DNA of 21,518 nt, from the NCBI GenBank assembly GCA_964542765.1, contig CAZIVO010000059.1, positions 1 through 21,518 on the forward strand, in the 5' to 3' direction. The position numbers and the translations under genes are program-made. The notes below the pieces were generated by a model. It ran no database searches, was not told where the DNA came from, and was given only the letters and a program-made list of their open reading frames with translations. Origin of the DNA: CAZIVO01 sp964542765. GTDB taxonomy: Bacteria > Planctomycetota > UBA1135 > UBA2386. Of the stretch, positions 1-7,836 are shown piece by piece. Within the stretch, counting starts at the first letter, position 1. Every line of letters starts with the position of its first letter.

Positions 1-144
1 ATGGGGCGTCGGTATTTCATCGTGCAGCAGCCGAAGATCCGTGGCCTGGACTCTCGATTGGTCCCTGGATTACAGGTTCTCGATGGTCTCCCCTACGCGA
101 TCCTGCGCAAGAGCAAGCTCTCTTACATCTACGATCTCGGCTAG
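1..144 (+). CDS. 3' end of an unidentified gene (partial)
   Basis: Frame 1 is open from the first base to a TAG stop and encodes 47 residues ending in LSYIYDLG. The first codon happens to be ATG, but the gene probably starts to the left of the window. About three quarters of the codons end in G or C, as in the real genes of this window, and no other frame here looks more gene-like. A 44-residue minus-strand reading frame (72-204) overlaps it and looks like its antisense shadow. I do not recognise the family. The 151 bases between this stop and the next start contain only a short C/G-rich hairpin (about 167-179) and no clear promoter. Confidence 0.45.
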   Translation: MGRRYFIVQQPKIRGLDSRLVPGLQVLDGLPYAILRKSKLSYIYDLG

Positions 145-295
145 GACGTTTGTGATCGAAGGGCTGCTCCCCCGGGGAGTGGTTTCGCTGGCCCGGCAGT
201 CCATGATCGATGGTTGGTGTCACAATTCGTGGATCACCCACTTCTGTTGCTGACGATTGTTCGGGCTGGGCGAGCCTGGGGTCTATAACGTTTCC

Positions 296-745
296 ATGGC
301 AGGTGTTCCGGTATCTCAGAGCCCCGTCGCTCCCTGGCTCGATCGCGTGATCGCGGCTTTACTGGTGGTGGCGGCAGCCATCGCCATCTGGCTGCTTGCG
401 ACGATGGTGCCGGATTCGCGCGGGCATGGAACACATGAGCAACTCGGCATGGAGCCATGCGGCTGGGCCGTGCACTGGGGTCTTCCCTGCCCTACTTGTG
501 GAGTGACGACCGCGGCCTGCTATCTCGTTCATTTTTCTCCGTGGCAGGCCGTCAAGGTTCAGCCCTTTGGCACCTTTGTCGCGCTCGCAGGACTGCTGCT
601 TGCTGTCAGCGGGCTTTTGCATCTCATCACCGGCCGCTCCTTCATGTTCCGGCTCGCGATGCTTCCCTACGGGACGATCACGAGCTGTACGGTTCTGCTC
701 TTGCTAGGCTCCTGGCTGTACAAGTATTTGACCTTCACGACATGA
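296..745 (+). CDS. DUF2752 membrane protein
   Basis: This 149-residue inner-membrane protein of unknown function carries the signature of the DUF2752 family, a Cys-Pro-x-Cys-Gly-x-Thr segment (CPTCGVTTA, from residue 65) lying between membrane helices. Hydrophobic helices are visible at about residues 19-38, 91-112 and 124-145. I chose ATG 296 over the in-frame TTG at 257 because the upstream 13 residues look like untranslated leader and the ATG is immediately followed by a typical polar N-terminus. No strong Shine-Dalgarno sequence is seen. The stop overlaps the start of the next gene (ATGA), so the two are very probably co-translated. DUF2752 genes are common in planctomycetes and Bacteroidetes, and their biochemical role is not established. 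Confidence 0.85.
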   Translation: MAGVPVSQSPVAPWLDRVIAALLVVAAAIAIWLLATMVPDSRGHGTHEQLGMEPCGWAVHWGLPCPTCGVTTAACYLVHFSPWQAVKVQPFGTFVALAGLLLAVSGLLHLITGRSFMFRLAMLPYGTITSCTVLLLLGSWLYKYLTFTT

Positions 746-1287
746 CACTACCGCCGATTGCTCCTGACCGTCCTTCGCAGGTTCCACCGATCTTCTTCGG
801 TGTTCTGGTGACCCTGTTGACATGGTTTCTGGTGACCCTTCTCAGTGATTACGCGCCCGAGGTTGCGGGGTTCGCCGTCTGTTGCTGTGGCTTCAGTTTC
901 GCGCCTCCGGGAGCGATCACGGGGTTTTATGCGGCTTCGCGCGACCAGAATATGACGCCGGGCCAGGGGTTCATCGTGACGTTCATCGGTGTTGGTCTTG
1001 CCCATGTTGGCTTGGCAGCCTGGTCGGTGTATGTGTCGACAGGGGGTGATGAGTTGGAGCAGCAGATCCGCCGCGTGATCGAGGAGACGAATGCGCGGCA
1101 TCCGCAGCTGGAAGCGGGTGAGATCGATCAAGTCATTGCTGCGCTCGTGGAGATCGCTCCGTATCTACCCATCTTGTTCGCCGCGATCGCAACCCTCCTT
1201 GCTGCATTGTGTGGGATGGGCCTGACCGCTCTTGTTCGCAGCGGTCGCATCGGGATGGCGAATCAGGGACCGCCGCCGCCAGCGTGA
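742..1287 (+). CDS. Four-helix membrane protein of unknown function
   Basis: This 181-residue protein starts at ATG 742, which overlaps the TGA of the DUF2752 gene. A longer reading frame exists in the same phase from 457, but that stretch lies entirely inside the upstream gene. Likely membrane helices are at residues 17-35, 39-64, 76-98 and 138-165. The second contains a Cys-Cys-Cys run (47-49). Between helices 3 and 4 lies a charged, probably amphipathic segment (about 101-136, rich in Glu and Arg). The C-terminus is a proline stretch. I do not recognise a family. The tight coupling suggests it works with, or is assembled beside, the DUF2752 protein. It converges on rsgA. Confidence 0.75.
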   Translation: MTLPPIAPDRPSQVPPIFFGVLVTLLTWFLVTLLSDYAPEVAGFAVCCCGFSFAPPGAITGFYAASRDQNMTPGQGFIVTFIGVGLAHVGLAAWSVYVSTGGDELEQQIRRVIEETNARHPQLEAGEIDQVIAALVEIAPYLPILFAAIATLLAALCGMGLTALVRSGRIGMANQGPPPPA

Positions 1288-1309
1288 TGATCCGGTCGAT
1301 GTGGCCTTG

Positions 1310-1337
1310 CCGGCTCATTCTTGTGCCGGTGAGCCGG
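1310..1337. terminator. Possible bidirectional terminator hairpin
   Basis: A perfect 8-base inverted repeat, CCGGCTCA and TGAGCCGG, with a 12-base loop sits in the short gap between the convergent membrane-protein gene and rsgA. Its location suits a shared terminator. It has no T-rich tail on either side, so intrinsic termination is uncertain. Confidence 0.35.
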
Positions 1338-1345
1338 GGTCGGAT

Positions 1346-2263
1346 CTAGCGCCGCAAGTGTTCGATGATCATCGAATAGGAGTCGTACCGGCTTTGTGAG
1401 ATTTCTCCGCAGTCGAGAGCTGCGCGGACGCTGCAACCTGGCTCGACCAGGTGGGTGCAGTTGCGGAATTCGCAAGTTTCAGCGCGCTGGGCGATCTCAC
1501 GGAAGAGAAGGGGGATGTCCTCGACCCTTGCTCCGAAGAGGCCGAAGTTCCGGATTCCCGGCGTGTCCAGAACATGGCCTCCGCCAGTGAGAGGGATGAG
1601 TTGTGTGTGGCTGGTGGTGTGGCGACCCTGGCGAATACGTCCGAGACTCCCGACCTTCAGATCCAGCCCGGGAACCAGTTCATTGATCAACGACGATTTT
1701 CCGGCTCCTGATGGGCCGACCAGGATCGTTCTGTTCTGGTGGAGTAGTGCGCCGATCTGTTCGATCGCATCTTCTGTTCGATGGCCTTCGATGATGCTGG
1801 TCGCAAAGACCCGGTAGCCGACATTCTCGTAGATGTTGATGATTCCTTCGGCACGTCCACGTCGGTCGCGGTCGATCTTCGTGAGCACGATGACGGATTC
1901 GATCTCCTCACGTTCGGCCCCGGCGAGGGTCTTGTCGATGAGATCGGTCTGGAAGGGTGGTTCGACAATGGATGCGACCACCACAACGAGGCTGATGTTG
2001 GCGGCGAGAACCTGCTCTCGGTCACCGGAGCCCGCACTGCTGCGCGAAAGTTTGGACTCCCGTGGCAGAACCTCATGGATCGCGCCCCCATCGTCCTCCA
2101 GAGAGATTCCTACCCGGTCGCCGACGGCGACCGGGCGCTTCTGATCGGTCGTTTCGGCGAAGAGCCGTCCGCGCAGAGGCAACTTGTGCGTGATCCCGTC
2201 GACTTCGACGTTGCAGAATTTCGCGTCCACGCGTAGGACCAGACCTGTAGATGTCGATTCCAA
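1346..2263 (-). CDS. rsgA: Small ribosomal subunit biogenesis GTPase RsgA
   Basis: RsgA (YjeQ) is a cytoplasmic GTPase that checks late maturation of the 30S subunit and is activated by the ribosome. The 305 residues show the family's architecture: an N-terminal OB fold (about 1-70), then a circularly permuted GTPase domain in which G4 (TKID, 128-131) precedes G1 (GPSGAGKS, 183-190) and G3 (DTPG, 233-236), then a zinc-binding C-terminal domain with Cys264, Cys269, His271 and Cys277. The length is normal. The best start is a TTG, which gives the expected G-x-V-x-R-V-D N-terminus. A GTG at 2230 would remove part of the OB strand. No clear Shine-Dalgarno sequence precedes it. Its first codons overlap the 5' end of the divergent gluQ by 13 bases, so the two transcripts should overlap. 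Confidence 0.95.
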   Translation of the reverse strand: MESTSTGLVLRVDAKFCNVEVDGITHKLPLRGRLFAETTDQKRPVAVGDRVGISLEDDGGAIHEVLPRESKLSRSSAGSGDREQVLAANISLVVVVASIVEPPFQTDLIDKTLAGAEREEIESVIVLTKIDRDRRGRAEGIINIYENVGYRVFATSIIEGHRTEDAIEQIGALLHQNRTILVGPSGAGKSSLINELVPGLDLKVGSLGRIRQGRHTTSHTQLIPLTGGGHVLDTPGIRNFGLFGARVEDIPLLFREIAQRAETCEFRNCTHLVEPGCSVRAALDCGEISQSRYDSYSMIIEHLRR

Positions 2264-3192
2264 GTCGGACGAATGTTACCGGACGATTGGCGCCGAGCCC
2301 TACCGGTGTTCTCCATCTCGGCAATGCGAGGTCTTTTCTTTTGGCCTGGCTCTCGGTCCGTGCGCGGGGCGGAAAGCTGTTCTTGAGGATGGAGGACATC
2401 GATGGGCCTCGACTCAAGCCGGATGGCGACCGCCATGCGATCGAGGATCTTGCGTGGATGGGACTCGATTGGGATGGGGAGATCGTGCGGCAAGGCGATC
2501 GCTCACAGCTGTATCAGGAGGCCGCAGCACGGCTGTTAGAGGAGGGCCTCGCATACCCGTGCGTTTGCACTCGCAAGGAGGCGGATGCAGCAGCTTCGGC
2601 GCCGCACCAGGACTGGATGGACGCGCCGCCCTACCCGGGAACCTGCCGGGATCGATTCGATTCGATCGAGGATGCGATCACCCGGACAGGGCGTCATCCC
2701 GCGTTACGTTTTCGCGTGGACCGGGAGGCCATGCCCTTCGAGGATCTGTTCTGTGGCCCCCAGGCGGGGCGCATCGCTGGCGATTTCGTGATCGTCAAGC
2801 GAGATGAGGGCCCCGGCTACCAGCTGGCAGTGGTGGTCGATGATGCTGCGATGGGGATCGATGAGGTCTTGCGTGGTGACGACCTCGTGGCCTCGACGCC
2901 CAGACAATTGCTGCTCTACGAGGCGCTCGGGTTGGCGCCGCCGGTTTTTGCTCATGTGCCGTTAGTTGTCGGCGACGATGGCCGCCGTCTGGCCAAGCGT
3001 CACGGCGATACTTCGCTGCGCCATTTCCGCGAGGTTGGAGTTTCGCCCGAGGAACTCGTCGGTTACCTGGCCTTCCTTTGCGGCTTTCGTGATCGTGGTT
3101 CGAAGTGTCTCCCCGTCGATCTTCTGGAGGATTTCAATCTCGGCAGCTTGCGCCGCGGGGATGTGCTCGGAACCGATCACGGCTGGCAGTGA
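2251..3192 (+). CDS. gluQ: Glutamyl-Q tRNA(Asp) synthetase (GluQRS)
   Basis: GluQRS attaches glutamate to the queuosine base of tRNA(Asp) in the cytoplasm. It is a GluRS paralogue lacking the anticodon-binding domain, and the 313-residue length fits this rather than a full GluRS. Visible features are the GRLAPSPTGVLHLGNAR start of the Rossmann fold with the HIGH-like HLGN (22-25), the family zinc site CxC-x21-Y-x3-C (Cys104, Cys106, Tyr128, Cys132), and a KMSKS-like RLAKR (246-250). ATG 2251 is the only good start and leaves ten residues before the conserved core. It overlaps rsgA's 5' end. A 168-base gap follows before the methyltransferase gene, with no obvious gene and only a short CCCC/GGGG hairpin next to the downstream ribosome-binding site. 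Confidence 0.92.
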   Translation: MSIPSRTNVTGRLAPSPTGVLHLGNARSFLLAWLSVRARGGKLFLRMEDIDGPRLKPDGDRHAIEDLAWMGLDWDGEIVRQGDRSQLYQEAAARLLEEGLAYPCVCTRKEADAAASAPHQDWMDAPPYPGTCRDRFDSIEDAITRTGRHPALRFRVDREAMPFEDLFCGPQAGRIAGDFVIVKRDEGPGYQLAVVVDDAAMGIDEVLRGDDLVASTPRQLLLYEALGLAPPVFAHVPLVVGDDGRRLAKRHGDTSLRHFREVGVSPEELVGYLAFLCGFRDRGSKCLPVDLLEDFNLGSLRRGDVLGTDHGWQ

Positions 3193-3360
3193 TCGTGCTG
3201 CAATTCAGGCCGTCAGCGACACGGTAAGGTTGGCTTTGCCGATGCCCATCACCTGACTTCGGGGAGTTAGGGACAAAGCTTCAGCCGGGAATACTCCCTT
3301 CGCCGCGAGCTGTCGGCTAGGGTTTCCGGTCCGCTTACCCCTGCGGGGCGGGAGCAGACG

Positions 3361-4164
3361 ATGAAGACAACTCCGAAGATCACCTCGGTCAAGAATCCGA
3401 TCGTGCAACGCTTTTGCTCGAGTGCGGTCGGTGATCCGCCGGGTGTCATGGTGGCAGAGGGCGTTCGCCTGGTCGGCGAAGCTCTGGATGCAGAGTTGAC
3501 CTTCCTGGAAGCTGCTTATTCTTCGCGGCTGATGAGGAATGAGGCCGGTCGCGGGTTGCGGCGGAGATTGAGGGAGGTGGCTCCGATCCTGTACGAGTGC
3601 TCGGACAAGGTTCTGGAGAGGATCTCGTCCCTGGACAGTTCGCCGGGAGTTTCAGCCGTGCTGCGCCGGCCAAGCTGGTCTTTTTCCGACCTGCTCGGCG
3701 ATGGCATCCCACTGCTGGTGGTGGTTGCAGGAGTCCGGGACCCTGGCAATCTCGGAGCGGTCGTGCGCGCTGCTGAAGCAGCGGGTGCGACGGGTCTGAT
3801 GACCCTGTCCGGCGGTGCCGATCCCTACCGCGACAAGGCGTTGCGCGGATCGGCCGGGAGCATCTTTCGATTGCCGACCCTCTCGGCGGTGAAGCCCGGG
3901 GAACTCGTCGAGTTAGCGGCGCGCGAGGGGCTTCAACTCGTTCTGGCCGAAGTGGGTGATGATGGTGGAGGGGAATACACGGAGGTCGACTTCCGGAGCC
4001 CGACAGCCCTCGTGCTCGGAGACGAATGCGGCGGCATTCCCGAGGTTGTTCGAACTGCCGCGCAGGCTGTGACGAGGGTGCCGATGGCGGCGCCCGTCGA
4101 GAGCCTCAACGTTGCGGTTGCGGCGGGGATCCTGCTTTACGAGGTGAGGAGGCAACGACGGTGA
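3361..4164 (+). CDS. SpoU/TrmH-family RNA 2'-O-methyltransferase
   Basis: This 267-residue SPOUT methyltransferase transfers a methyl group from S-adenosylmethionine to a ribose 2'-OH of rRNA or tRNA. Residues 1 to about 105 form a substrate-binding-type N-terminal domain beginning ITSVKNPIVQRF. The catalytic knot follows, with motif 1 (VRDPGNLGAVVRAAEAAGA, 125-143, with Asn130 and Arg136), motif 2 (LGDECGGIP, 219-227) and motif 3 (around PMAAPVESLNVAVA, 241-254). This layout resembles RlmB and TsnR-type 23S rRNA enzymes, but the target nucleotide cannot be read from sequence. GGGAG lies about nine bases before ATG 3361. The TGA overlaps the GTG start of rarA, so the two genes form a translationally coupled pair. 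Confidence 0.92.
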   Translation: MKTTPKITSVKNPIVQRFCSSAVGDPPGVMVAEGVRLVGEALDAELTFLEAAYSSRLMRNEAGRGLRRRLREVAPILYECSDKVLERISSLDSSPGVSAVLRRPSWSFSDLLGDGIPLLVVVAGVRDPGNLGAVVRAAEAAGATGLMTLSGGADPYRDKALRGSAGSIFRLPTLSAVKPGELVELAAREGLQLVLAEVGDDGGGEYTEVDFRSPTALVLGDECGGIPEVVRTAAQAVTRVPMAAPVESLNVAVAAGILLYEVRRQRR

Positions 4165-5468
4165 CCTTGTTCGAAGAGGTTGTTCCCCAGGCCGATGCGC
4201 CCCTCGCGGATCGTCTGCGGCCGAGGTCTCTCGATGAGGTGATCGGGCAGGAGGAGTTGCTCGATCCGGACAGCGCGCTGCGTCGGTCGATCGAGCTCGG
4301 TAAGACGGGCTCCTTGATCCTGTGGGGTCCTCCCGGCGTTGGCAAGACAACGCTGGCGCTGCTGATCGCGCAAACGTCCGGGCTGCACTTTGCCCCCTTT
4401 TCTGCTGTTCTCGCCGGGATCAAGGATGTTCGTGCGGCAGTGGCCGAAGCATCTCGCCGGAGCAAGGGGACGATGCTGTTCGTCGATGAGATTCACCGTT
4501 TCAACAAGGCGCAGCAGGATGCTTTCCTTCCTCACGTCGAGAAGGGAACGATCGTGCTCGTGGGAGCGACCACCGAGAATCCCGCCTTTTCGGTGATCAG
4601 CCCCCTGCTTTCACGGTGCCGGGTGGTTCCGCTCAAGCTCCTTTCGGCAGAAGCGATTCGCGAGGTTATTGCTCGCGGCCTTACCGACGAGGAGCGGGGA
4701 TTGGGCAACCGGCGATTGACCTTGTCGGCTGCCGCTCTCGAAAAGTTGATCTCACATGCGGCAGGTGATGCCCGTCGTGCCCTGACCGGCCTCGAGGCGG
4801 TGGCGGCAACGGCTTCGGATGGAGATGCCATCGACGCGCAGGTGATGACGCAAGCTCTTCAGCACCGTACCCTCCAGCATGACAAGGCCGGCGACCACCA
4901 TTACGACTTGCTCAGCGCCTTCCACAAGAGCCTTCGGAACTCTGACGCGCAGGCGGCCATCTACTGGCTCGCGCGCATCATCGAGGCGGGCGCCGATCCG
5001 ATGGCTGCAGCCCGGCGGATGGTGGCCATGGCCTGCGAGGATGTTGGCTTGACGGATCCGATGGCGCTTCAAGTGGCGGTCAATGCCTTGACCGCCTTGC
5101 ATCAACTCGGCTTGCCCGAAGGGCGATTGCCCCTGACCGAGGCTGCGGTCTATCTGGCGGCTGCGCCCAAGAGCAACGCTGTCAAGAAGGCGATCGATAG
5201 CGCGCTGGACGAAGTGCGTGTGGGCGAGCAGTATCCCGTGCCCATGCAGGTTCGCAATGCTCCGACCAGCGTGCACAAGCAAATCGGCGCCGGCGAGGAT
5301 TATGTCTATGCGCATAACACGGACGAAGGGGTGGGCGCGATGGAGTGCTTGCCCGATGCTCTCGTTGGCAAGGTCTTCTTCGAGCCGGGTGAGCTTGGCT
5401 TCGAGAAGCGTTTGCGCGAGCGGATGGAGGAGGCGGAACAGCATCGGCGCGGGGATCGGCGAGGCTAG
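4161..5468 (+). CDS. rarA: Replication-associated recombination protein A (RarA/MgsA), AAA+ ATPase
   Basis: RarA is a clamp-loader-like AAA+ ATPase acting at stalled replication forks; relatives are yeast Mgs1 and human WRNIP1. The 435-residue length is typical. Visible motifs are the N-terminal PLADRLRPRSLDEVIGQ box, Walker A GPPGVGKT (56-63), Walker B LFVDEI (106-111) followed by the diagnostic HRFNKAQQDAFLP, sensor 1 GATTENPAFSV (135-145) with an arginine-finger region SRCR, and sensor 2 GDARRAL. The C-terminal tetramerisation region has the family pattern VPMQVRNAPT. I chose GTG 4161, which overlaps the upstream TGA and is preceded by GGAGG at a good distance; the open frame to 4026 lies within the methyltransferase gene. 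Confidence 0.95.
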   Translation: MTLFEEVVPQADAPLADRLRPRSLDEVIGQEELLDPDSALRRSIELGKTGSLILWGPPGVGKTTLALLIAQTSGLHFAPFSAVLAGIKDVRAAVAEASRRSKGTMLFVDEIHRFNKAQQDAFLPHVEKGTIVLVGATTENPAFSVISPLLSRCRVVPLKLLSAEAIREVIARGLTDEERGLGNRRLTLSAAALEKLISHAAGDARRALTGLEAVAATASDGDAIDAQVMTQALQHRTLQHDKAGDHHYDLLSAFHKSLRNSDAQAAIYWLARIIEAGADPMAAARRMVAMACEDVGLTDPMALQVAVNALTALHQLGLPEGRLPLTEAAVYLAAAPKSNAVKKAIDSALDEVRVGEQYPVPMQVRNAPTSVHKQIGAGEDYVYAHNTDEGVGAMECLPDALVGKVFFEPGELGFEKRLRERMEEAEQHRRGDRRG

Positions 5469-5584
5469 AGATCGTCGTCCCGGCTACCAGGCTTCGCCGA
5501 CGGAACGCATCGATATCCCGTCGATCGGCAGGGTCTGGGGCTTTTCGCCACGCTGCTGGCTCGATTGAGGTAGAATGGTTGCAC

Positions 5585-5604
5585 TGCTTGTTCCAGGACA
5601 AGCA
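5585..5604 (+). other. Hairpin between rarA and the cytochrome gene
   Basis: A perfect 7-base inverted repeat, TGCTTGT and ACAAGCA, with a 6-base loop is followed by CCCCTTCTT. It could be the rarA terminator with a weak pyrimidine tail, or a structure in the cytochrome leader. A TAGAAT box at 5571-5576 matches five of six bases of a -10 element and would place the hairpin in that leader, but no -35 box is visible. The 163-base gap holds nothing else I can support. Confidence 0.3.
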
Positions 5605-5631
5605 CCCCTTCTTGAACCTGCCGCTGATCTC

Positions 5632-7692
5632 ATGATCACCATTCTCCCGTCCCGCTTCCGCGCCCGGATCCTTGCCACGGGGACAGTTCTCAGCCTCTCG
5701 TTCAGCGCCGCTGTTGCGCAGGTCGATGGCACTGTGGTTGATGCGGCGACCAGCAAGCCGATCGCCGGTGCCATCGTCACGCTGCAGACCACCAAACTGC
5801 GGGCCACGGCTGCCGGCAACGGCACCTATCGCCTCGTCGGCGTGCCCAGGGGACAGGCCATCATCGTCGCGGCGAAGAAGGGCTACTACAACGCGCCGAT
5901 CACCATCCAGGCACCTGCCAGCAAGGTTCGCATCGCCATGGAGGCCGTCCCGCTGGTACACGACAAGAATTATCAATTCGTCGATCCCAAGCATTGCGGC
6001 GGTTGCCACTTCGATCAGATCCGTCAATGGACGGGTTCGCCGATGGCCAAGACCGGCACCAACTCCTGGGTTTACGATATCTACAACGGGACAGGCACGA
6101 GTGGTGGCAAGGGTGGCTTTGTCTATACCAGGGACTCGATTCACGCCAGCAAGCATCCGGCGGCCGAATGCGCATCCTGCCACCAGCCGGAACCGTGGAT
6201 CAAGAACTTTGGCCAGGCCCTCGATCCGATCAACAACCAGTCGGTGGGTGCCCTGCATGGGGTCTCGTGTGAGATCTGCCACAAGATCTCCAACATCGAC
6301 ATGACGAAGCCGAACTACCCCGGCATCTGGCCGGGCGTTGTCGACGTCACCTTGCCCATACTCAAGCCGCCGTTCATCCACCAGGTTCAGTACGGTGTCC
6401 TCGGCGATTCATCCTTCGCCCAGCCCTTTGATATGCGCGGCTCTTATCAGCCCCAACTCACTGCCGAAATGTGCGCGTCCTGCCACCAGGACAAGAACGA
6501 TCCCGATGGCAATGGTAAGTTCGAGGAGCCCAACGGAGTCATCTCCGAGCCGACTTACCTCGAATGGGCTGCGAGTGCCTACGGCGACCCCAAGTCCAAG
6601 AAATACCAGACTTGCGTGGACTGCCACATGCCGGCGTATGGTGCCGACCAGGTCTGCATCTATCCGCCACCTGGCAAGCGCGACAAGAAGACGATCCGTT
6701 CACACAGTATCGAGGGAACCACTCCCGTCTATCTCGAGAATGCGGTCACGATGAAGATGAACGTCGTGCCGCGCGCCGGCAATCTCCGTGTCTCGGTCGG
6801 TATCACCAATGACTTCGCTGGCCACCACGTCCCGACCGGGGTCACGATTCGCAACATGATCCTTCTTGTCGAGGCTTGGGAGGTCGCCAATGGCAAGCGC
6901 CTCCAGCATCGCGGTCAGGAGACCATCCACCCGCTGGGAGGAGTTGGCGATCCATCGCAGGGTTACTACGCGAGCTTGCCCGGCAAGCTCTACGCCAAGG
7001 TCAGCCACGATGCGAAGGGCAGTGCCCCGGTGTTCTACACGGAGGCCGCGGGCATTCGCTTCGATACGCGGATTCCAGCGCTCGCCACCGATTCTACAAG
7101 CTATGACTTCGCGATTCCCAAGAGCGCCGGCACTCTGAGGGTTCGCGCACGCTTGATCTATAGACGCTCCTTCCGCGCTGTTGTCGATGCCAAGAAGTGG
7201 ACCAAGGATGGCCATGGTCGGCCACTCGCCGATATCGCTCCGCCGATCTTCGGTCACCTGATGGAAGAGAACATGTGGACCGGCACCGGCCCCGGTGATG
7301 TTTCGGTCTTCGGCAAGGCTTGCGGGACACTCAAAGCCGGGACCGAGGGCTCCCCGTACAGCGGCTCGCGAAACTTTGCCTTGACCCTGGCCGGTGCCCC
7401 GAAGAACTCGGCGGCTCAACTTCTCGTGGGTGTGAGCAACACGAAATACCTGGGGCTGAAGTTGCCGTTCGCGCTGAGCGCCCTTGGCGGCGGCAAGTGC
7501 TTCCTGCTGGTTTCGCCCGACATCTTGCTCGCGACCGGAACCGATGCCAAGGGCATGGCTCGGTTCTCGATTCCGCTGCCGCATCCGGCTCCGATCGGTG
7601 TGACGGCCTACGCGCAGTGGGCCACGGTTTCGAGCGCCAACCGCCTGGGGGTCGAGCTGTCAGACGGCGTACGTTTCACCATACAGCGCTAA
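5632..7692 (+). CDS. Secreted pentaheme c-type cytochrome with N-terminal carboxypeptidase-regulatory-like domain
   Basis: Start ATG 5632 gives 686 residues with a classical signal peptide: a basic RFRAR, a hydrophobic stretch and cleavage near AVAQ-VDG (about residue 30). Residues 30-105 resemble a carboxypeptidase regulatory-like (Ig-type) domain, with VDGTVVDAATSKPIAGA and a GTYRLVGVPRG strand. Five CxxCH heme c sites follow, beginning at residues 122, 180, 213, 281 and 328 (CGGCH, CASCH, CEICH, CASCH, CVDCH). They are widely spaced, as in cytochrome c-554/NrfA-like multiheme proteins. Residues about 360-555 are beta-rich with HHVPTG. The last 120 residues (from Cys564, with a second Cys at 623) resemble a C-terminal domain I associate with planctomycete exported proteins. 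It probably transfers electrons in the periplasm or on the cell surface; the redox partner is unknown. An upstream in-frame start at 5575 would add residues that spoil the signal peptide. Confidence 0.88.
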   Translation: MITILPSRFRARILATGTVLSLSFSAAVAQVDGTVVDAATSKPIAGAIVTLQTTKLRATAAGNGTYRLVGVPRGQAIIVAAKKGYYNAPITIQAPASKVRIAMEAVPLVHDKNYQFVDPKHCGGCHFDQIRQWTGSPMAKTGTNSWVYDIYNGTGTSGGKGGFVYTRDSIHASKHPAAECASCHQPEPWIKNFGQALDPINNQSVGALHGVSCEICHKISNIDMTKPNYPGIWPGVVDVTLPILKPPFIHQVQYGVLGDSSFAQPFDMRGSYQPQLTAEMCASCHQDKNDPDGNGKFEEPNGVISEPTYLEWAASAYGDPKSKKYQTCVDCHMPAYGADQVCIYPPPGKRDKKTIRSHSIEGTTPVYLENAVTMKMNVVPRAGNLRVSVGITNDFAGHHVPTGVTIRNMILLVEAWEVANGKRLQHRGQETIHPLGGVGDPSQGYYASLPGKLYAKVSHDAKGSAPVFYTEAAGIRFDTRIPALATDSTSYDFAIPKSAGTLRVRARLIYRRSFRAVVDAKKWTKDGHGRPLADIAPPIFGHLMEENMWTGTGPGDVSVFGKACGTLKAGTEGSPYSGSRNFALTLAGAPKNSAAQLLVGVSNTKYLGLKLPFALSALGGGKCFLLVSPDILLATGTDAKGMARFSIPLPHPAPIGVTAYAQWATVSSANRLGVELSDGVRFTIQR

Positions 7693-7693
7693 A

Positions 7694-7711
7694 CCTGTGG
7701 TTGTTCACAGG
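7694..7711 (+). terminator. Possible terminator hairpin after the cytochrome gene
   Basis: CCTGTG and CACAGG form a perfect 6-base stem around a 6-base loop, beginning two bases after the TAA stop. There is no T-tract, so this is a weak candidate. The rest of the gap to the convergent peptidase gene (to 7836) shows no gene. Confidence 0.3.
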
Positions 7712-7836
7712 CGCTCGGTCGAGGCGTGTTCGGAGGATCGAGAATGGTCTGTCCGTCTCGGTGGAACGCCTTTGGATCTCTAGCCCGACCTGTTCGACCG
7801 CTGCTCCGATGACGACATCAGCCTTGCTTGCGCCCG

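Noticed and set aside
167..179. Short C/G-rich hairpin after the first partial gene
   Set aside because: The stem is only 4-5 bases with no T-tract, too weak to call as a terminator.
72..204. Minus-strand frame of 44 codons near the left edge
   Set aside because: It overlaps the plus-strand partial frame, has no ribosome-binding site and no recognisable features. Without the sequence to the left neither can be excluded, but the plus frame has the better codon pattern.
5182..6381. Long minus-strand open frame of 399 codons
   Set aside because: It lies opposite rarA and the cytochrome gene, both of which have clear motifs. The translated product is Arg/Asp-rich with no recognisable domain, typical of antisense frames in GC-rich genes.
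6700..7584. Minus-strand open frame of 294 codons
   Set aside because: It is antisense to the cytochrome gene, shows no motifs, and has the same shadow-like composition.
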